This document shows, piece after piece, positions 8,465 through 18,041 of a DNA stretch of 33,460 nt. The DNA is taken from contig JACONL010000008.1 in NCBI GenBank assembly GCA_014332745.1, positions 1-33,460 on the forward strand, written 5' to 3'. Under the pieces are notes generated by a model. The model did no database searches. It was given only the letters and a program-made list of their open reading frames with translations, and was not told the origin of the DNA. The position numbers and the translations under genes are program-made. The stretch is from Alphaproteobacteria bacterium GM7ARS4. Lineage in GTDB: Bacteria; Pseudomonadota; Alphaproteobacteria; GM7ARS4. The number at the start of each line of letters is the position of its first letter. The stretch's first letter is position 1.

Positions 8465-9300
8465 GCATCAACCCCCATGACAAAAAGGTGACGCCTATTG
8501 GCTTCGGCAATGACAGACTCCCTATCGATGACAAGGACACTGCCCGCCTCCACCGCCATACCCCTCAATCCACATGCGCCACATGCCCGCACCGTATGAA
8601 CGCCTATCACAGGAAGGTCAGCACGCCGCTCTTGCTTGGGTTTCTGGAGCTTGACGAGAACACCGCCGACACCTTCTCGGTGTAATCCCTTGCAACGCTC
8701 AATGAGCGCATGCGTACCTTCAATGGCCTCCACGCCTAACACCATACCTTGCTGCACAATAACCGATTGTCCCACATCCAATACCCCCAACGCCAGTACA
8801 ACCTCAATCCCTCTCTTCACGTCAGCAAGGGCTTGGGCGTCCGCCACCTCTGTTCCCCACACACCCAAAGAGGCAAAACTCTTCCCCATAACATCCTCAA
8901 CGCCTAAGACTTCGTAGCCTGCTTCTTCCATCACCTCTATGGCCCTACGCAAGACAGCATCATCGCCATACGCACCAGAAAGCACACGCTTTGCCACTGA
9001 CAATGTCCGCCTATCAACCTTCCCCAAGAAAGATGCCAATGACGGACGCTTCAATGCCCCCGCCATGACAAGAGAGGAGACGCCCTCCTCGCGCAACCCT
9101 TCCAATGCCCCCACTAAACCAATGAGCTTCGTCCAACGATGAGGAACGCCCACACCTAGCCAAGAAGGATTCGTCACGCCCCTTATGGCTAACACAATGG
9201 ACTGGCCCCTGTAGCGACTATCCTCTTGCGCGCCTTCATAGACACGGAAGGGAAGGTCACCCGCTCCTGCTAAAATGCATAAACGGTAAGGAGACACCAT
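8461..9300 (-). CDS. lpxI: UDP-2,3-diacylglucosamine diphosphatase, LpxI type
   Basis: Hydrolyses UDP-2,3-diacylglucosamine to lipid X; LpxI is the alphaproteobacterial replacement for LpxH and is unrelated to it. The 279-aa protein opens with LCILAGAGDLPFRVYE and carries VMAGALKRPSL, YEVLGVEDV, VEAIEGTHALIERC and, near residue 220, KPKQERRADLPVIG, matching the conserved C-terminal active-site block. It lies 3 bases after lpxA and overlaps lpxB by 4 bases. Position between lpxA and lpxB independently supports the call. Confidence 0.95.
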   Translation of the reverse strand: MVSPYRLCILAGAGDLPFRVYEGAQEDSRYRGQSIVLAIRGVTNPSWLGVGVPHRWTKLIGLVGALEGLREEGVSSLVMAGALKRPSLASFLGKVDRRTLSVAKRVLSGAYGDDAVLRRAIEVMEEAGYEVLGVEDVMGKSFASLGVWGTEVADAQALADVKRGIEVVLALGVLDVGQSVIVQQGMVLGVEAIEGTHALIERCKGLHREGVGGVLVKLQKPKQERRADLPVIGVHTVRACGACGLRGMAVEAGSVLVIDRESVIAEANRRHLFVMGVDA

Positions 9301-9303
9301 GAC

Positions 9304-10128
9304 TCACCTATGGGAGGAGTGTGCCAATTTCTTCTGCATGGATACTGACGGCGGGCATAGTGCCGATGAATGACGCATAAAGGACACCACGTCCATCACA
9401 AGAGGCTCTTGGGAAAATTGTTCCTCGACCATTGTGAGGTGCTGTGCCAGTGCGACACGCTCACGCACCCCATAAATCATGCGAAATGCCTCTCGCAACT
9501 TATGGACCGCACGACGCTCAAACTTGCGTCTCCGTAAACCCACAAGATTAAGCCCCTCTAAGCACGCAGGATACCCTATCACAAAACCATAAGGGATAAC
9601 ATCACCGCGCAAACCGCTCATACCACTCACCATCGCATGACGCCCTATACGAATATGCTGACGCACAGCGCATAATCCCCCTAAGACAGCATAGTCACCT
9701 ACAACGACATGACCACCTAATGTCGCACCATTCACGATAATGACATGGTCACCTATCTGGCAATCATGGGCAATGTGACAGCCCACCATAAGAAGACAAT
9801 GCGCACCGATACGCGTCACTAAGCCTCCATCCTTTGTGCCCGGGTGAATCGTGACATGCTCACGAATCACCGTCCCATCCCCTATCACCAGCGAAGAATG
9901 CTCACCTCGATATTTCATGTCCTGTGGACGGAAACCAATGGCAGCAAACGAATAAACCTCACAATCTTTTCCCAGTGTCGTGTCGCCACCCACCACCACA
10001 TGGCTATGCAAGCGAACACCCTGTCCCAATGATACACCCGCACCCACAACGCAATAAGGACCTATGGTGACATCCTTGTCTATCTGCGCGTTCTTATCAA
10101 CGCACGCTGTCTTATCTACATGGCCCAT
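9304..10128 (-). CDS. lpxA: UDP-N-acetylglucosamine acyltransferase
   Basis: First committed step of lipid A synthesis: transfer of a 3-hydroxyacyl chain from ACP to UDP-GlcNAc. The sequence is a left-handed beta-helix of hexapeptide repeats, with VIREHVTIHPGT and the catalytic-histidine block HIAHDCQIGDHV, followed by an alpha-helical C-terminal tail from about residue 190. I chose the ATG at 10128 (274 aa, MGHVDKTACVD) over a TTG one codon upstream. It lies 6 bases after fabZ and 3 bases before lpxI. Confidence 0.96.
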   Translation of the reverse strand: MGHVDKTACVDKNAQIDKDVTIGPYCVVGAGVSLGQGVRLHSHVVVGGDTTLGKDCEVYSFAAIGFRPQDMKYRGEHSSLVIGDGTVIREHVTIHPGTKDGGLVTRIGAHCLLMVGCHIAHDCQIGDHVIIVNGATLGGHVVVGDYAVLGGLCAVRQHIRIGRHAMVSGMSGLRGDVIPYGFVIGYPACLEGLNLVGLRRRKFERRAVHKLREAFRMIYGVRERVALAQHLTMVEEQFSQEPLVMDVVSFMRHSSALCPPSVSMQKKLAHSSHR

Positions 10129-10134
10129 CAATTC

Positions 10135-10602
10135 TTAATCATCTGAAATCATCGCCGTATAGACCGCTTCAGCCGCAAGAATGTCTCGTCCTTGAATAAA
10201 CGCCTTGCCATGAAAACGCCATACGTTCCTCCTATTAAAGAGCTTCTGCACCTTCAGGTGAAGGGTGTCCCCCGGAAGAACAGGATGGCGAAAACGAACC
10301 TTATCCACCGACATGAAATAGACAAATTTCATCGCATCATAAGCATCCAACGAATGCATGACAAGCACACCAGCCGTCTGTGCAAGGGATTCTAAAATTA
10401 AAACGCCGGGCATGATAGGCTTCGTAGGAAAATGACCCGTAAAGTGAGGCTCGTTAACGGAGACATTTTTGATACCCGTCGCACTCTCATAAGGGACAAT
10501 GTCCACCAATTTCTCTACCATCAAAAAAGGATAACGATGAGGTATGAGACGCTGAATATCCTCGAGAGTCATCTCATGACAATGCACTCTTTTATCCGCC
10601 AT
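10135..10602 (-). CDS. fabZ: 3-hydroxyacyl-[ACP] dehydratase FabZ
   Basis: Hot-dog-fold dehydratase of fatty acid elongation, 155 aa. The family start RLIPHRYPFLMVEKL is followed by the catalytic-histidine block FTGHFPTKPIMPGVLILES, whose glutamate in LES completes the active site. It overlaps the end of lpxD by 11 bases. Location between lpxD and lpxA fits its shared use of 3-hydroxyacyl-ACP with lipid A synthesis. Confidence 0.97.
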   Translation of the reverse strand: MADKRVHCHEMTLEDIQRLIPHRYPFLMVEKLVDIVPYESATGIKNVSVNEPHFTGHFPTKPIMPGVLILESLAQTAGVLVMHSLDAYDAMKFVYFMSVDKVRFRHPVLPGDTLHLKVQKLFNRRNVWRFHGKAFIQGRDILAAEAVYTAMISDD

Positions 10603-11641
10603 GCTTCTCCTCTCTACGTTTCTTCTGTTTCGCCAGTCGTTCCAACGCCAACGTCTGCTTATGCCACTGACGCACAGGGACAGCAGGTATCCCCGCTACA
10701 CGCTCACCCGCCCCAATGTCACGCATGACACCACTTTTTGCAGCGATATGAACACCATCCCCCACAACGTTATGGCCACTAAAACCCACTTGCCCGCCTA
10801 TGATACAATAGTCCCCAAAACGAGTACTCCCCGATATACCCACTTGTCCGGCTATCACACACCCTTGACCGAGAACGACATTATGGGCAATATGCACCAA
10901 ATTATCAATACGACAATGCGCCCCTATCTCCGTGTCCTGCACGCTACCGCGGTCTATGGTCGTATTTGCCCCAATAACGACATCATCACCGATGACAACA
11001 CAGCCCAATTGAGGCACGGTGACGTAACGTCCCTTCCCGTCTGGTGCAAAACCAAAGCCCTCCTGACCGATGCGCGCGCCATGATGAATGCACACCCTAT
11101 CGCCTATGACGGCATGATTGATGGAGACATGGGAATCAATACGACACGCCTCCCCCAAAACAACATGGTGGCCTATCACAACATGGGCCCCAATACACGC
11201 ATTGTCACCGATGACGACATCATCCTCGATGACAACGCCCGCTCCAATGGAACAGCCATGACCGAGCGTCGCACTTGACGCTATCACCGCCGACGCATGC
11301 GTGCTGTTGCTCTGTTCCCGATTCTCAGCATAAAACATGTGCCCTATGCGGGCATACGCAAGATAGGGATGAGGCGTCACGAGCAATGCCATACTATCAG
11401 GGGCAAGAGTCGTATCCTTCTCCAAGACACAGCACGCCCCCGCCTGACTCTGAGCAAAGGCAGATGCATATTTCCTGTTGTTAAAAAAACTGATGTCCTC
11501 ACAAGATGCCGACTCCAAAGTCGCCACACCCCTGATGACAACGTCACCCGCACCCTCTCCCCGCACATCCCCCCCCACCCTCGATGCAATATCAGAAAGC
11601 AAAAGAGGTTCGCCACAACAAAAAAAACGCCGCTCTTTCAT
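10592..11641 (-). CDS. lpxD: UDP-3-O-(3-hydroxyacyl)glucosamine N-acyltransferase
   Basis: Third step of lipid A synthesis, adding the N-linked 3-hydroxyacyl chain. From the ATG at 11641 the protein has 349 aa; a TTG two codons upstream is the alternative. An N-terminal uridine-binding domain (about residues 1-100, with ISFFNNRKYASAF) precedes a long hexapeptide beta-helix; the catalytic histidine is in DNLVHIAHNV and the conserved GQEGFGFAPDG block is present. The C-terminus is a basic, lysine/arginine-rich helix. The gene starts 10 bases after the skp stop and overlaps fabZ. Confidence 0.96.
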   Translation of the reverse strand: MKERRFFCCGEPLLLSDIASRVGGDVRGEGAGDVVIRGVATLESASCEDISFFNNRKYASAFAQSQAGACCVLEKDTTLAPDSMALLVTPHPYLAYARIGHMFYAENREQSNSTHASAVIASSATLGHGCSIGAGVVIEDDVVIGDNACIGAHVVIGHHVVLGEACRIDSHVSINHAVIGDRVCIHHGARIGQEGFGFAPDGKGRYVTVPQLGCVVIGDDVVIGANTTIDRGSVQDTEIGAHCRIDNLVHIAHNVVLGQGCVIAGQVGISGSTRFGDYCIIGGQVGFSGHNVVGDGVHIAAKSGVMRDIGAGERVAGIPAVPVRQWHKQTLALERLAKQKKRREEKHGG

Positions 11642-11651
11642 CGACAAACGA

Positions 11652-12272
11652 CTATTGACTCCTCTCTCTCGCCTCGCGTATCTTCTTCGCCGCCGCCGCC
11701 ACGTCTAACGTCACCGAAGGACGCTGTTCATTGAGCGCCTCAAGCGCCTCCTTGGTAATATCCATGCCGTTGTTCATCAAGAGCAAGACTTGCTCCCTCC
11801 CCAACACGATGTTGATATTGCTCTCAACGGTCAGAGCGCTGATAATCTTTATCAAATCGCTATGGATGACAGACAGAGCCTCGTTGGAGGCAAGAGTCAG
11901 CTGCTCTTCGTGCACTTTAACCTCGTCATTAAAATCATTGGCTTCTTTTTCCCACTCACGATACTTCTTCTGAAAGGCGTCCTGAGAAAGCAAATTACGC
12001 TGACGTTCAAGGTCCTGCTGCATATCCTTGATTTTGTCCCGACGTTTCACCCACTGATCCCTGTATTTACGCGTCTCGTTATCAACTTGCTTACGAAGAC
12101 TGATAGCCGCCTCTGAATCACGCAAAATTGTCTGTATATCGATAACAGCAATGCGCGCCTCAGGCACTTGCATGCCGTCCCCCCCAGAACCGCCAGCCCA
12201 CACAGGGGAAACAAGTCCCGTCGCCAAAACCATCGCCATCATCTGAAAAAAAGCTCGATATATCGTCATCAT
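11652..12272 (-). CDS. skp: periplasmic chaperone Skp/OmpH family
   Basis: Periplasmic holdase that delivers unfolded outer-membrane proteins to BamA. From the ATG at 12272, preceded by AGGAG five bases upstream, the protein has 206 aa; a GTG two codons earlier and an ATG one codon later are alternatives. A signal peptide ends around SPVWA, then the OmpH start RIAVIDIQTILRDSEAA leads into a long charged coiled-coil hairpin (about residues 60-150) rich in Lys, Asp, Gln and Arg. It sits 38 bases after bamA and before lpxD, the standard position. Confidence 0.92.
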   Translation of the reverse strand: MMTIYRAFFQMMAMVLATGLVSPVWAGGSGGDGMQVPEARIAVIDIQTILRDSEAAISLRKQVDNETRKYRDQWVKRRDKIKDMQQDLERQRNLLSQDAFQKKYREWEKEANDFNDEVKVHEEQLTLASNEALSVIHSDLIKIISALTVESNINIVLGREQVLLLMNNGMDITKEALEALNEQRPSVTLDVAAAAKKIREARERSQ

Positions 12273-12310
12273 GCACACTCCTATGTTGTATGATTTGAAG
12301 AGAAAAAAAG

Positions 12311-14806
12311 TTAAAAACGCGTCCCAAATGTGAAACGCAATTGTTCGCGCCTATCATAATGCTTTTTCTTGACAGGAAAGCCATAATAGATGCGCACAGG
12401 ACCAAAGGGAGACGACCAAGCAACACCAACCCCTATTGAAAACCGCGGCGATTTGTCGAGAAAATAGACTTGCTCCAAGTCACTATCGGTACAACGTCTC
12501 CTCGACGGAGACCCCACCATCATGTTCGTGCCTGTGTTTGTCGTCTCCACTAAGCACTCTCCATCCACATCGAAAAGAGAGCCAAAATCCGCAAAGGCGC
12601 GCCCCTCAATACCCAATTCTTGCGGCAAACCCAAAGGAAAACTCTGTTCTAATTGCGCCACATAATACGTATTGCCCCCGCGCGAACTGAGGGAACTACG
12701 CACACGAGGCCCTATGCCGTAAAACTCGAACCCCCTGAAGTCATCACCACCCAAGAAAAACCTGTCCTCAGGGCGCACAGTCTTGCCTCTCGTCCCCTGA
12801 ATATGTCCAGCATTGATTTGTAGACGCGCCACCCATCCAGGCGCAAAAGGATGATAAAAGGCGATACGCCCTTCATATTTCCAATAGGCAAAACGCCCAC
12901 CCAAGCCCGCATACGTAATCCGCGCTCGCGCATACAGACCCTCAGTAGGATTAAAAAACGAATTCCTGTCGTCATAGGTCAGACTATGGGTGATAGAAGA
13001 CGTCAATCCATCATCATTCTCTATGACGCCGATCGTGTCTCGAAACATCTCCCCCATTCTTTCATAGACGGGCGATGTGCCTGTCCCTGAGATAGAAAAG
13101 CCTCTCACATCTCTCGAATCGACTCTATCGATGGTCGTGTCTTCGATGCTGTAGCGCCAATCCTGACTGAGTCGAGGCAAGATACGATAGCCAGTGCGCA
13201 AAGCCCCACCAAAGGATCTGCTCGTATAGCCAGCTTCCGACTCATAGTCTCGCTCCAGATTATAGAGGTCAATGCCCGTGGAAATTCGACGGTCAAAAAC
13301 ATAAGGATCTGTAAAACTCACTTCAAAATCCTGCCGACGGTTCGAGATATTAAAGGAAAAAAGGATGTCCTGATTCTTGCCAAGAAAATTACGCTCCCGA
13401 ATACGCAAATTGCCCAATGCCCCATCTGTCGTCGAGAAGCCCGCCCCTAGAGACAATTCCCCCGTCGCCGTCTCTTGCACATCAATATCGAGAACGGTAT
13501 GGTCAGAAGACGTGCCACGACGGTTGCGGACGTCAACATTGGAAAATAAACCCATACGGCTGAGCTCTTCACGAGACTGACGCACCAACTCAGCGTTAAA
13601 GAGGTCACCCTCACTCACAAGGAGCTCCCGCCGAATGACTTCATCAAGGGTGCGTTTGTTGCCGATAATGTTGATACGCTCGATAAAGACCTTCTCGCCC
13701 TCCTCCAAACTATAGCGCACATCGACAATGCTATTCTCTTGGTCCCGCTGAATACGAGGGCGCACAGCAACGAAGGCAAAGCCTAACTCCCCCATACGCT
13801 CATTAAGGCTGTTAATAGTCGCATCCACATCATCGGATGAATACCAATCGCCCTCCTCTTGCTCTAAAACATCGCTGAAATCAACATCCTTGACTTCATC
13901 AAATTGACCAACGGTGGAGACTTTCCCCACTCGATAGCGCTCACCCTCACGAAGGGTATAGGTGACGATAAAACTCTTACCATCAGGAGTGAGCTCACCC
14001 AATGCAGAGACAACAGAAAAATCTATATAGCCATTGCGCAAGTAAAAACGCCGCAAGAGCTCCTTATCAAAAGCCACCCTATCAGGATCATAGGTGTCAT
14101 CACTGCTAAAGAATCGATACCACCTCGACTCTTCCGTCAAAATCTCGCCCTCCAATGTCTTATCAGGAAAGGCTTTGTTGCCGACAAAAATAATCTTCGA
14201 GACATTGGTCACCTCGTCCTCATCTATCTCAAACACAAGGTCAACGCGATTGTCCGGACGTTCAATAATCTTTGGCCTCACCGTGGCTGAAAAACGACCA
14301 CTACGGCGATAAATTTCTAACAGGCGCTCCGTCGCTTTTTGCACTTTGCTACGTGTGTAGACCTCCCTCGGCGTGAGGCCTATCTCATTCTCCAAATTTT
14401 CTGTCTTAATATCATCATTCCCCTCAAAGACGATGCGATTGATGATGGGACTCTCCTCCACCATGATCACCACAACGCCGTCTTTTGTCTCATCAAGGCG
14501 CACCGTCACATCAACAAAAAAACCTGTCTCGTAAAGATTCTTGACGACATCGGAAAACATCTCGTCACTATAGTCTCCACCCACCTCCATACCAGCATAG
14601 GTCTTGATGGTCGATGCCGATATACGCTGATTCCCCGTGACAACAATGTCCCGAATCGTGCCACCGCCAGCCCCGCCCCCCACGCCACCAGCATACACAC
14701 TACCCCCCACACCAACAGCCATGAACAGAAACACACTCCCTAAAACGAAAGAGAGACGAACGCCGACACGCCAAACGCCAAGCACATCACCAAGCTTCCT
14801 GCTCAT
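12311..14806 (-). CDS. bamA: outer membrane protein assembly factor BamA
   Basis: Omp85 beta-barrel that inserts outer-membrane proteins. I start it at the ATG at 14806 (831 aa), because from there a normal signal peptide follows: basic n-region MSRKLG, hydrophobic core, cleavage near SVYA. In-frame ATGs at 14824, 14833, 14836 and 14854 are possible; the one at 14854 has a TAGG ten bases upstream. The open frame runs further up into rseP but that part looks spurious. After a glycine-rich stretch, POTRA repeats begin at IRDIVVTGNQR (about residue 50), with later repeats starting near VSKIIFVGNKAF and VFIERINIIGNKR. The 16-stranded barrel fills the second half, with the FRGFEFYGIGPR block and a terminal Phe in FTFGTRF. 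Confidence 0.95.
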   Translation of the reverse strand: MSRKLGDVLGVWRVGVRLSFVLGSVFLFMAVGVGGSVYAGGVGGGAGGGTIRDIVVTGNQRISASTIKTYAGMEVGGDYSDEMFSDVVKNLYETGFFVDVTVRLDETKDGVVVIMVEESPIINRIVFEGNDDIKTENLENEIGLTPREVYTRSKVQKATERLLEIYRRSGRFSATVRPKIIERPDNRVDLVFEIDEDEVTNVSKIIFVGNKAFPDKTLEGEILTEESRWYRFFSSDDTYDPDRVAFDKELLRRFYLRNGYIDFSVVSALGELTPDGKSFIVTYTLREGERYRVGKVSTVGQFDEVKDVDFSDVLEQEEGDWYSSDDVDATINSLNERMGELGFAFVAVRPRIQRDQENSIVDVRYSLEEGEKVFIERINIIGNKRTLDEVIRRELLVSEGDLFNAELVRQSREELSRMGLFSNVDVRNRRGTSSDHTVLDIDVQETATGELSLGAGFSTTDGALGNLRIRERNFLGKNQDILFSFNISNRRQDFEVSFTDPYVFDRRISTGIDLYNLERDYESEAGYTSRSFGGALRTGYRILPRLSQDWRYSIEDTTIDRVDSRDVRGFSISGTGTSPVYERMGEMFRDTIGVIENDDGLTSSITHSLTYDDRNSFFNPTEGLYARARITYAGLGGRFAYWKYEGRIAFYHPFAPGWVARLQINAGHIQGTRGKTVRPEDRFFLGGDDFRGFEFYGIGPRVRSSLSSRGGNTYYVAQLEQSFPLGLPQELGIEGRAFADFGSLFDVDGECLVETTNTGTNMMVGSPSRRRCTDSDLEQVYFLDKSPRFSIGVGVAWSSPFGPVRIYYGFPVKKKHYDRREQLRFTFGTRF

Positions 14807-14906
14807 CTCTACACCAACACTCATCTTTGACATCATAAACGGCACAACGCACATTAAAAACCTACAATATCCAGACCATGACACGATAACGCCATCCAGA
14901 AAAACC

Positions 14907-16022
14907 CTAACCCGCCGCCACCAATCTCGCAATATCATTCCACGTGACAACAACAAGGAGCATGACGAGAAAAAAGAAACCAAGGGGATAGCCCCAAGAA
15001 CGTATAAAGGCTGCCTGCTTCCTCCCCAACTTCTCTATTCCATAAAGGAAAATCTGTCCTCCGTCAAGGGGAGGGATAGGAAGAAGATTAAAGATACCAA
15101 GGTTAATGGAAATCAATGCCATGAGGTGAATCGTCGACTGCCACCCTTCCGCCACCGCCATCGCCGTGCCTTCAGCAATACGCACTGGCCCTCCTAATTC
15201 CTCTATGGACGCGCCACCACTCACCATGCGGCCTAAAAAACGGAAAATAGCCCCGCTGATATAGACTGTCTCCGCCCACGCATGGCGCATACTTTCTCCG
15301 ACACTAATGTCATTGATGACAGGACGCCCATCCTCCATCCTCGCCTCTCCAGAACCCCTAATACCCAACATGCTTTCCTTCATCTGAGGAATGATGATCC
15401 TCATCACAGCCCCATCACGTTCAACATCAATGACCATATCATCCCCCGCCCGATGACCAGCGATAGCATCCCGTAAAGAGCGAAAATCGACAATCTCACG
15501 CTCGTTGAGCATCACAACTCGGTCATCTCGTTTGAGCCCGTAGGTCTCTGCCACGCTCAGCGGCTGCACATGGCCCACAACAGGTTCATAGGAAGACACG
15601 CCATGGAGAGCGTAAAACAACTGCAAAATCACAAACGCAAAGATGATATTGGCAAGGGGACCTGCCAATAAAATCGGTATTTTTTCTTTGTTAGGACGTT
15701 GATGAAAACCATCCACCGCTTTGACGCCTACAGGCGACCTGCCGCCATTCTTTTGCACCATAGAGGATATGTCTTCATCGCCATGAAATTTAACATACCC
15801 GCCGAGAGGAATGGCAGAAAAACACCAACGAGTCCCTGCCGAATCTTTGACATCAAAAAGGACAGGACCAAACCCGATAGAAAAAATATCAACCTTCAAT
15901 TTGTAAAAGCGCGCAACAATATAGTGACCCCACTCATGAACAAAGACAAGCACACTGATAACAATCAGAAGGGGCAGAACGTTGTATATCAACACATGCA
16001 GAAAAGTAAAAAATGCTACCAT
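14907..16022 (-). CDS. rseP: RIP metalloprotease RseP (site-2 protease family)
   Basis: Intramembrane zinc protease that clips membrane-bound anti-sigma factors and leftover signal peptides. The 371-aa protein shows an N-terminal membrane helix containing HEWGH (residues 29-33, the HExxH zinc site), a PDZ region around 140-215 (PVVGHVQPLSVAETYGL, LNEREIVDFRSLR), and the second metal-site motif LLPIPPLDGG at 313-322, followed by membrane segments. Start at the ATG 16022, 9 bases after the dxr stop. No matching anti-sigma/sigma pair is visible in the window. Confidence 0.95.
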   Translation of the reverse strand: MVAFFTFLHVLIYNVLPLLIVISVLVFVHEWGHYIVARFYKLKVDIFSIGFGPVLFDVKDSAGTRWCFSAIPLGGYVKFHGDEDISSMVQKNGGRSPVGVKAVDGFHQRPNKEKIPILLAGPLANIIFAFVILQLFYALHGVSSYEPVVGHVQPLSVAETYGLKRDDRVVMLNEREIVDFRSLRDAIAGHRAGDDMVIDVERDGAVMRIIIPQMKESMLGIRGSGEARMEDGRPVINDISVGESMRHAWAETVYISGAIFRFLGRMVSGGASIEELGGPVRIAEGTAMAVAEGWQSTIHLMALISINLGIFNLLPIPPLDGGQIFLYGIEKLGRKQAAFIRSWGYPLGFFFLVMLLVVVTWNDIARLVAAG

Positions 16023-16031
16023 GTTACTCCT

Positions 16032-17300
16032 TTATCGTCTTCCCTGTCCGCTGAGAGACATGTCCTTTGTATCATGTGAAGGACGCACCTTGTGGTCGAG
16101 ATAATCTTGCGTCGACCGCCTTATCTCTTGTTCGCACATTATCACATCATCTAATCCTTGGATAGGGGTTATGGGTGTCTTGTCTAGAATATGCTGGACG
16201 GTTGTCACGATCTCTAAGAAAGGGATACGTCTCTGGAGGAAGGCTTCCACAGCAATTTCGTTAGCGACATTGAGGATCATAGGCGCTGTCCCTCCTTGTT
16301 GTTGACATTGGCGCGCTAAGCGAAGGGAGGGAAAGACATGGTCGTTAGGCTCAAAGAACGTGAGTGTGCTAATTTTAGTCAAATCGAGAGTCTCTACTGG
16401 CGCGCTGATACGTTCTGGCCAACCAAGGGCGTAGCTAATGGGCGTACGCATATCTGGCACACCCATATGGGCGAGCATAGAACCATCGCTATAGCATACG
16501 GCAGAGTGGACGATGGATTGGGGATGGACGACAATGTCGATGGACTCTTCTTTCACGGGAAAGAGCTGGCATGCTTCAATCAATTCCAAGCCCTTATTCA
16601 TCATGGTGGCCGAATCGATGGATATTTTTGCGCCCATATCCCAATTAGGATGGGCAAGAGCCTGTTCTGGCGTCACATCCTTGAGCTGGTGCTGGCTCGT
16701 ATAGGAGAAAAAAGGTCCCCCCGACGCCGTGAGAACAATCTTAGAGATACAAGCCGTCTGTTCTGTATCGAAGACCTGAAAAATAGCGGAATGTTCCGAA
16801 TCCACAGGGATAATTGTTGTCCCATGCTCTGTGGCTTTCTGGCAGATAATATCGCCAGCACAGACGAGCGTCTCCTTATTGGCGAGGGCAAGAATACATC
16901 CTCTCTCCACAGCCGCCATAACAGGTTTAAGGGCAGTCGCCCCCACAATCGCCGCCATCACCCAGTCGGCATCCATCATCGCCGCCTCAACGACAGCATC
17001 ATGGCCAGCAGCGACGTCAATGGGCGTCTGCGCAAGACCTTCTTTTAAGCGTTTGTATAAGCGCTTATCACCGATGACGGCACGCTGGGGCATGACATGG
17101 CGCGCCTGCTCTATGAGGGCATCGACACGGCTATTGGCGGTGAGCGCCTTGATGTCATACATCTCACGCTTCCGCATGAGGACATCCACCGTATTGAGAC
17201 CAATAGAGCCCGTCGAACCTAACACCGTTATGGAACGTCTCGCAGAATGATTCGACTGAGATGAAGGCGTCGCCCTCGATATGGAAGACCTAACAGGCAT
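16032..17300 (-). CDS. dxr: 1-deoxy-D-xylulose-5-phosphate reductoisomerase
   Basis: Second enzyme of the MEP isoprenoid pathway, making 2-C-methylerythritol 4-phosphate; it feeds the undecaprenyl carrier made by the neighbouring UppS. The 422-aa protein has the NADPH motif LGSTGSIGLNT (from residue 27), LANKETLVCAG, the metal/substrate block VDSEHSAIFQ, TASGGPF and the SIDSATMMNKGLE block. Both ends have extra residues: about 22 before the core, serine-rich, and a tail of about 25 after it. The gene lies 33 bases after cdsA. Confidence 0.97.
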   Translation of the reverse strand: MPVRSSISRATPSSQSNHSARRSITVLGSTGSIGLNTVDVLMRKREMYDIKALTANSRVDALIEQARHVMPQRAVIGDKRLYKRLKEGLAQTPIDVAAGHDAVVEAAMMDADWVMAAIVGATALKPVMAAVERGCILALANKETLVCAGDIICQKATEHGTTIIPVDSEHSAIFQVFDTEQTACISKIVLTASGGPFFSYTSQHQLKDVTPEQALAHPNWDMGAKISIDSATMMNKGLELIEACQLFPVKEESIDIVVHPQSIVHSAVCYSDGSMLAHMGVPDMRTPISYALGWPERISAPVETLDLTKISTLTFFEPNDHVFPSLRLARQCQQQGGTAPMILNVANEIAVEAFLQRRIPFLEIVTTVQHILDKTPITPIQGLDDVIMCEQEIRRSTQDYLDHKVRPSHDTKDMSLSGQGRR

Positions 17301-17333
17301 ATGCTCTATCCCATTCCATCGCCATGACTCTTG

Positions 17334-18020
17334 TCACATTCCCCACAGCACCTTATGCACGAACAGCATGGCGACAAGCATGACAGCAGAAGAAAAGGTC
17401 GAGTCCATCCTATCGAGGACTCCACCATGGCCTGGGAACATACCTCCGCTATCTTTAACAGAAAAACGTCTTTTCAACAACGATTCTAACCCATCTCCCG
17501 CATGACCAACAACCAACAAGCCTAAAATCATCACGCCTATGAGCAATTGTGTCGCCATAGGCGCTTGAGCAAAGGAAGGCGCTTGCCAATACAAAAACCC
17601 TAGGGCGTAGCACACACCTCCTATGAGGGCAATGATGAGCCCTTCCCACGTTTTGCCTGGGCTGATTCGAGGCATCAGAGGATGTCGCCCTACAAGACGC
17701 CCCCCTATATAGGCAAGGCTGTCACTGATCCAAATCATTGTCAAAAATCCCACAAGAAGAGGAAAATTGTCTCCCAACACAGAAGGCAACGCCATACAGC
17801 ATAGAGCGGCTAAACAGAAGACTGCCCCTATGATATAGAGAGCACCCCATAAAAACCATGGGGACGACATCACAGACACAAGGCGCCGCAATTCATACAG
17901 AGAGAGCATGCAGAGAACAAAGAGAGAGAGGTTGTAGAGAAGACCACCTCGTGCGACAATCCATAACGACACAGGAACGACAATCAATGCTGTCAAGGCG
18001 CGTTGATACATATTATGCAT
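17334..18020 (-). CDS. cdsA: phosphatidate cytidylyltransferase
   Basis: Integral membrane enzyme forming CDP-diacylglycerol, the branch point for phospholipids. The 228-aa sequence is a series of hydrophobic helices with the family signature in two parts: IGGRLVGRHPLMPRISPGKT and the C-terminal VKDSGGMFPGHGGVLDRMDS, which holds the catalytic aspartates and the metal site. It starts 21 bases after uppS. The protein is on the short side for the family (often 260-280 aa) but no signature part is missing. Confidence 0.95.
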   Translation of the reverse strand: MHNMYQRALTALIVVPVSLWIVARGGLLYNLSLFVLCMLSLYELRRLVSVMSSPWFLWGALYIIGAVFCLAALCCMALPSVLGDNFPLLVGFLTMIWISDSLAYIGGRLVGRHPLMPRISPGKTWEGLIIALIGGVCYALGFLYWQAPSFAQAPMATQLLIGVMILGLLVVGHAGDGLESLLKRRFSVKDSGGMFPGHGGVLDRMDSTFSSAVMLVAMLFVHKVLWGM

Positions 18021-18041
18021 GAGCCAACATCGTAGAGTGCG

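Noticed and set aside
10601-11278. 225-codon open frame on the + strand
   Set aside because: Lies wholly opposite lpxD, whose hexapeptide repeats keep the opposite frame open; the product is Thr/His/Asn-rich with no family features.
14807-14983. 59-codon upstream extension of bamA
   Set aside because: Runs into the end of rseP and would place the signal peptide far inside the protein; later ATGs give a normal signal peptide.
14637-15197. 186-codon open frame on the + strand
   Set aside because: Opposite the bamA/rseP junction; proline- and threonine-rich shadow translation with no recognisable domain.
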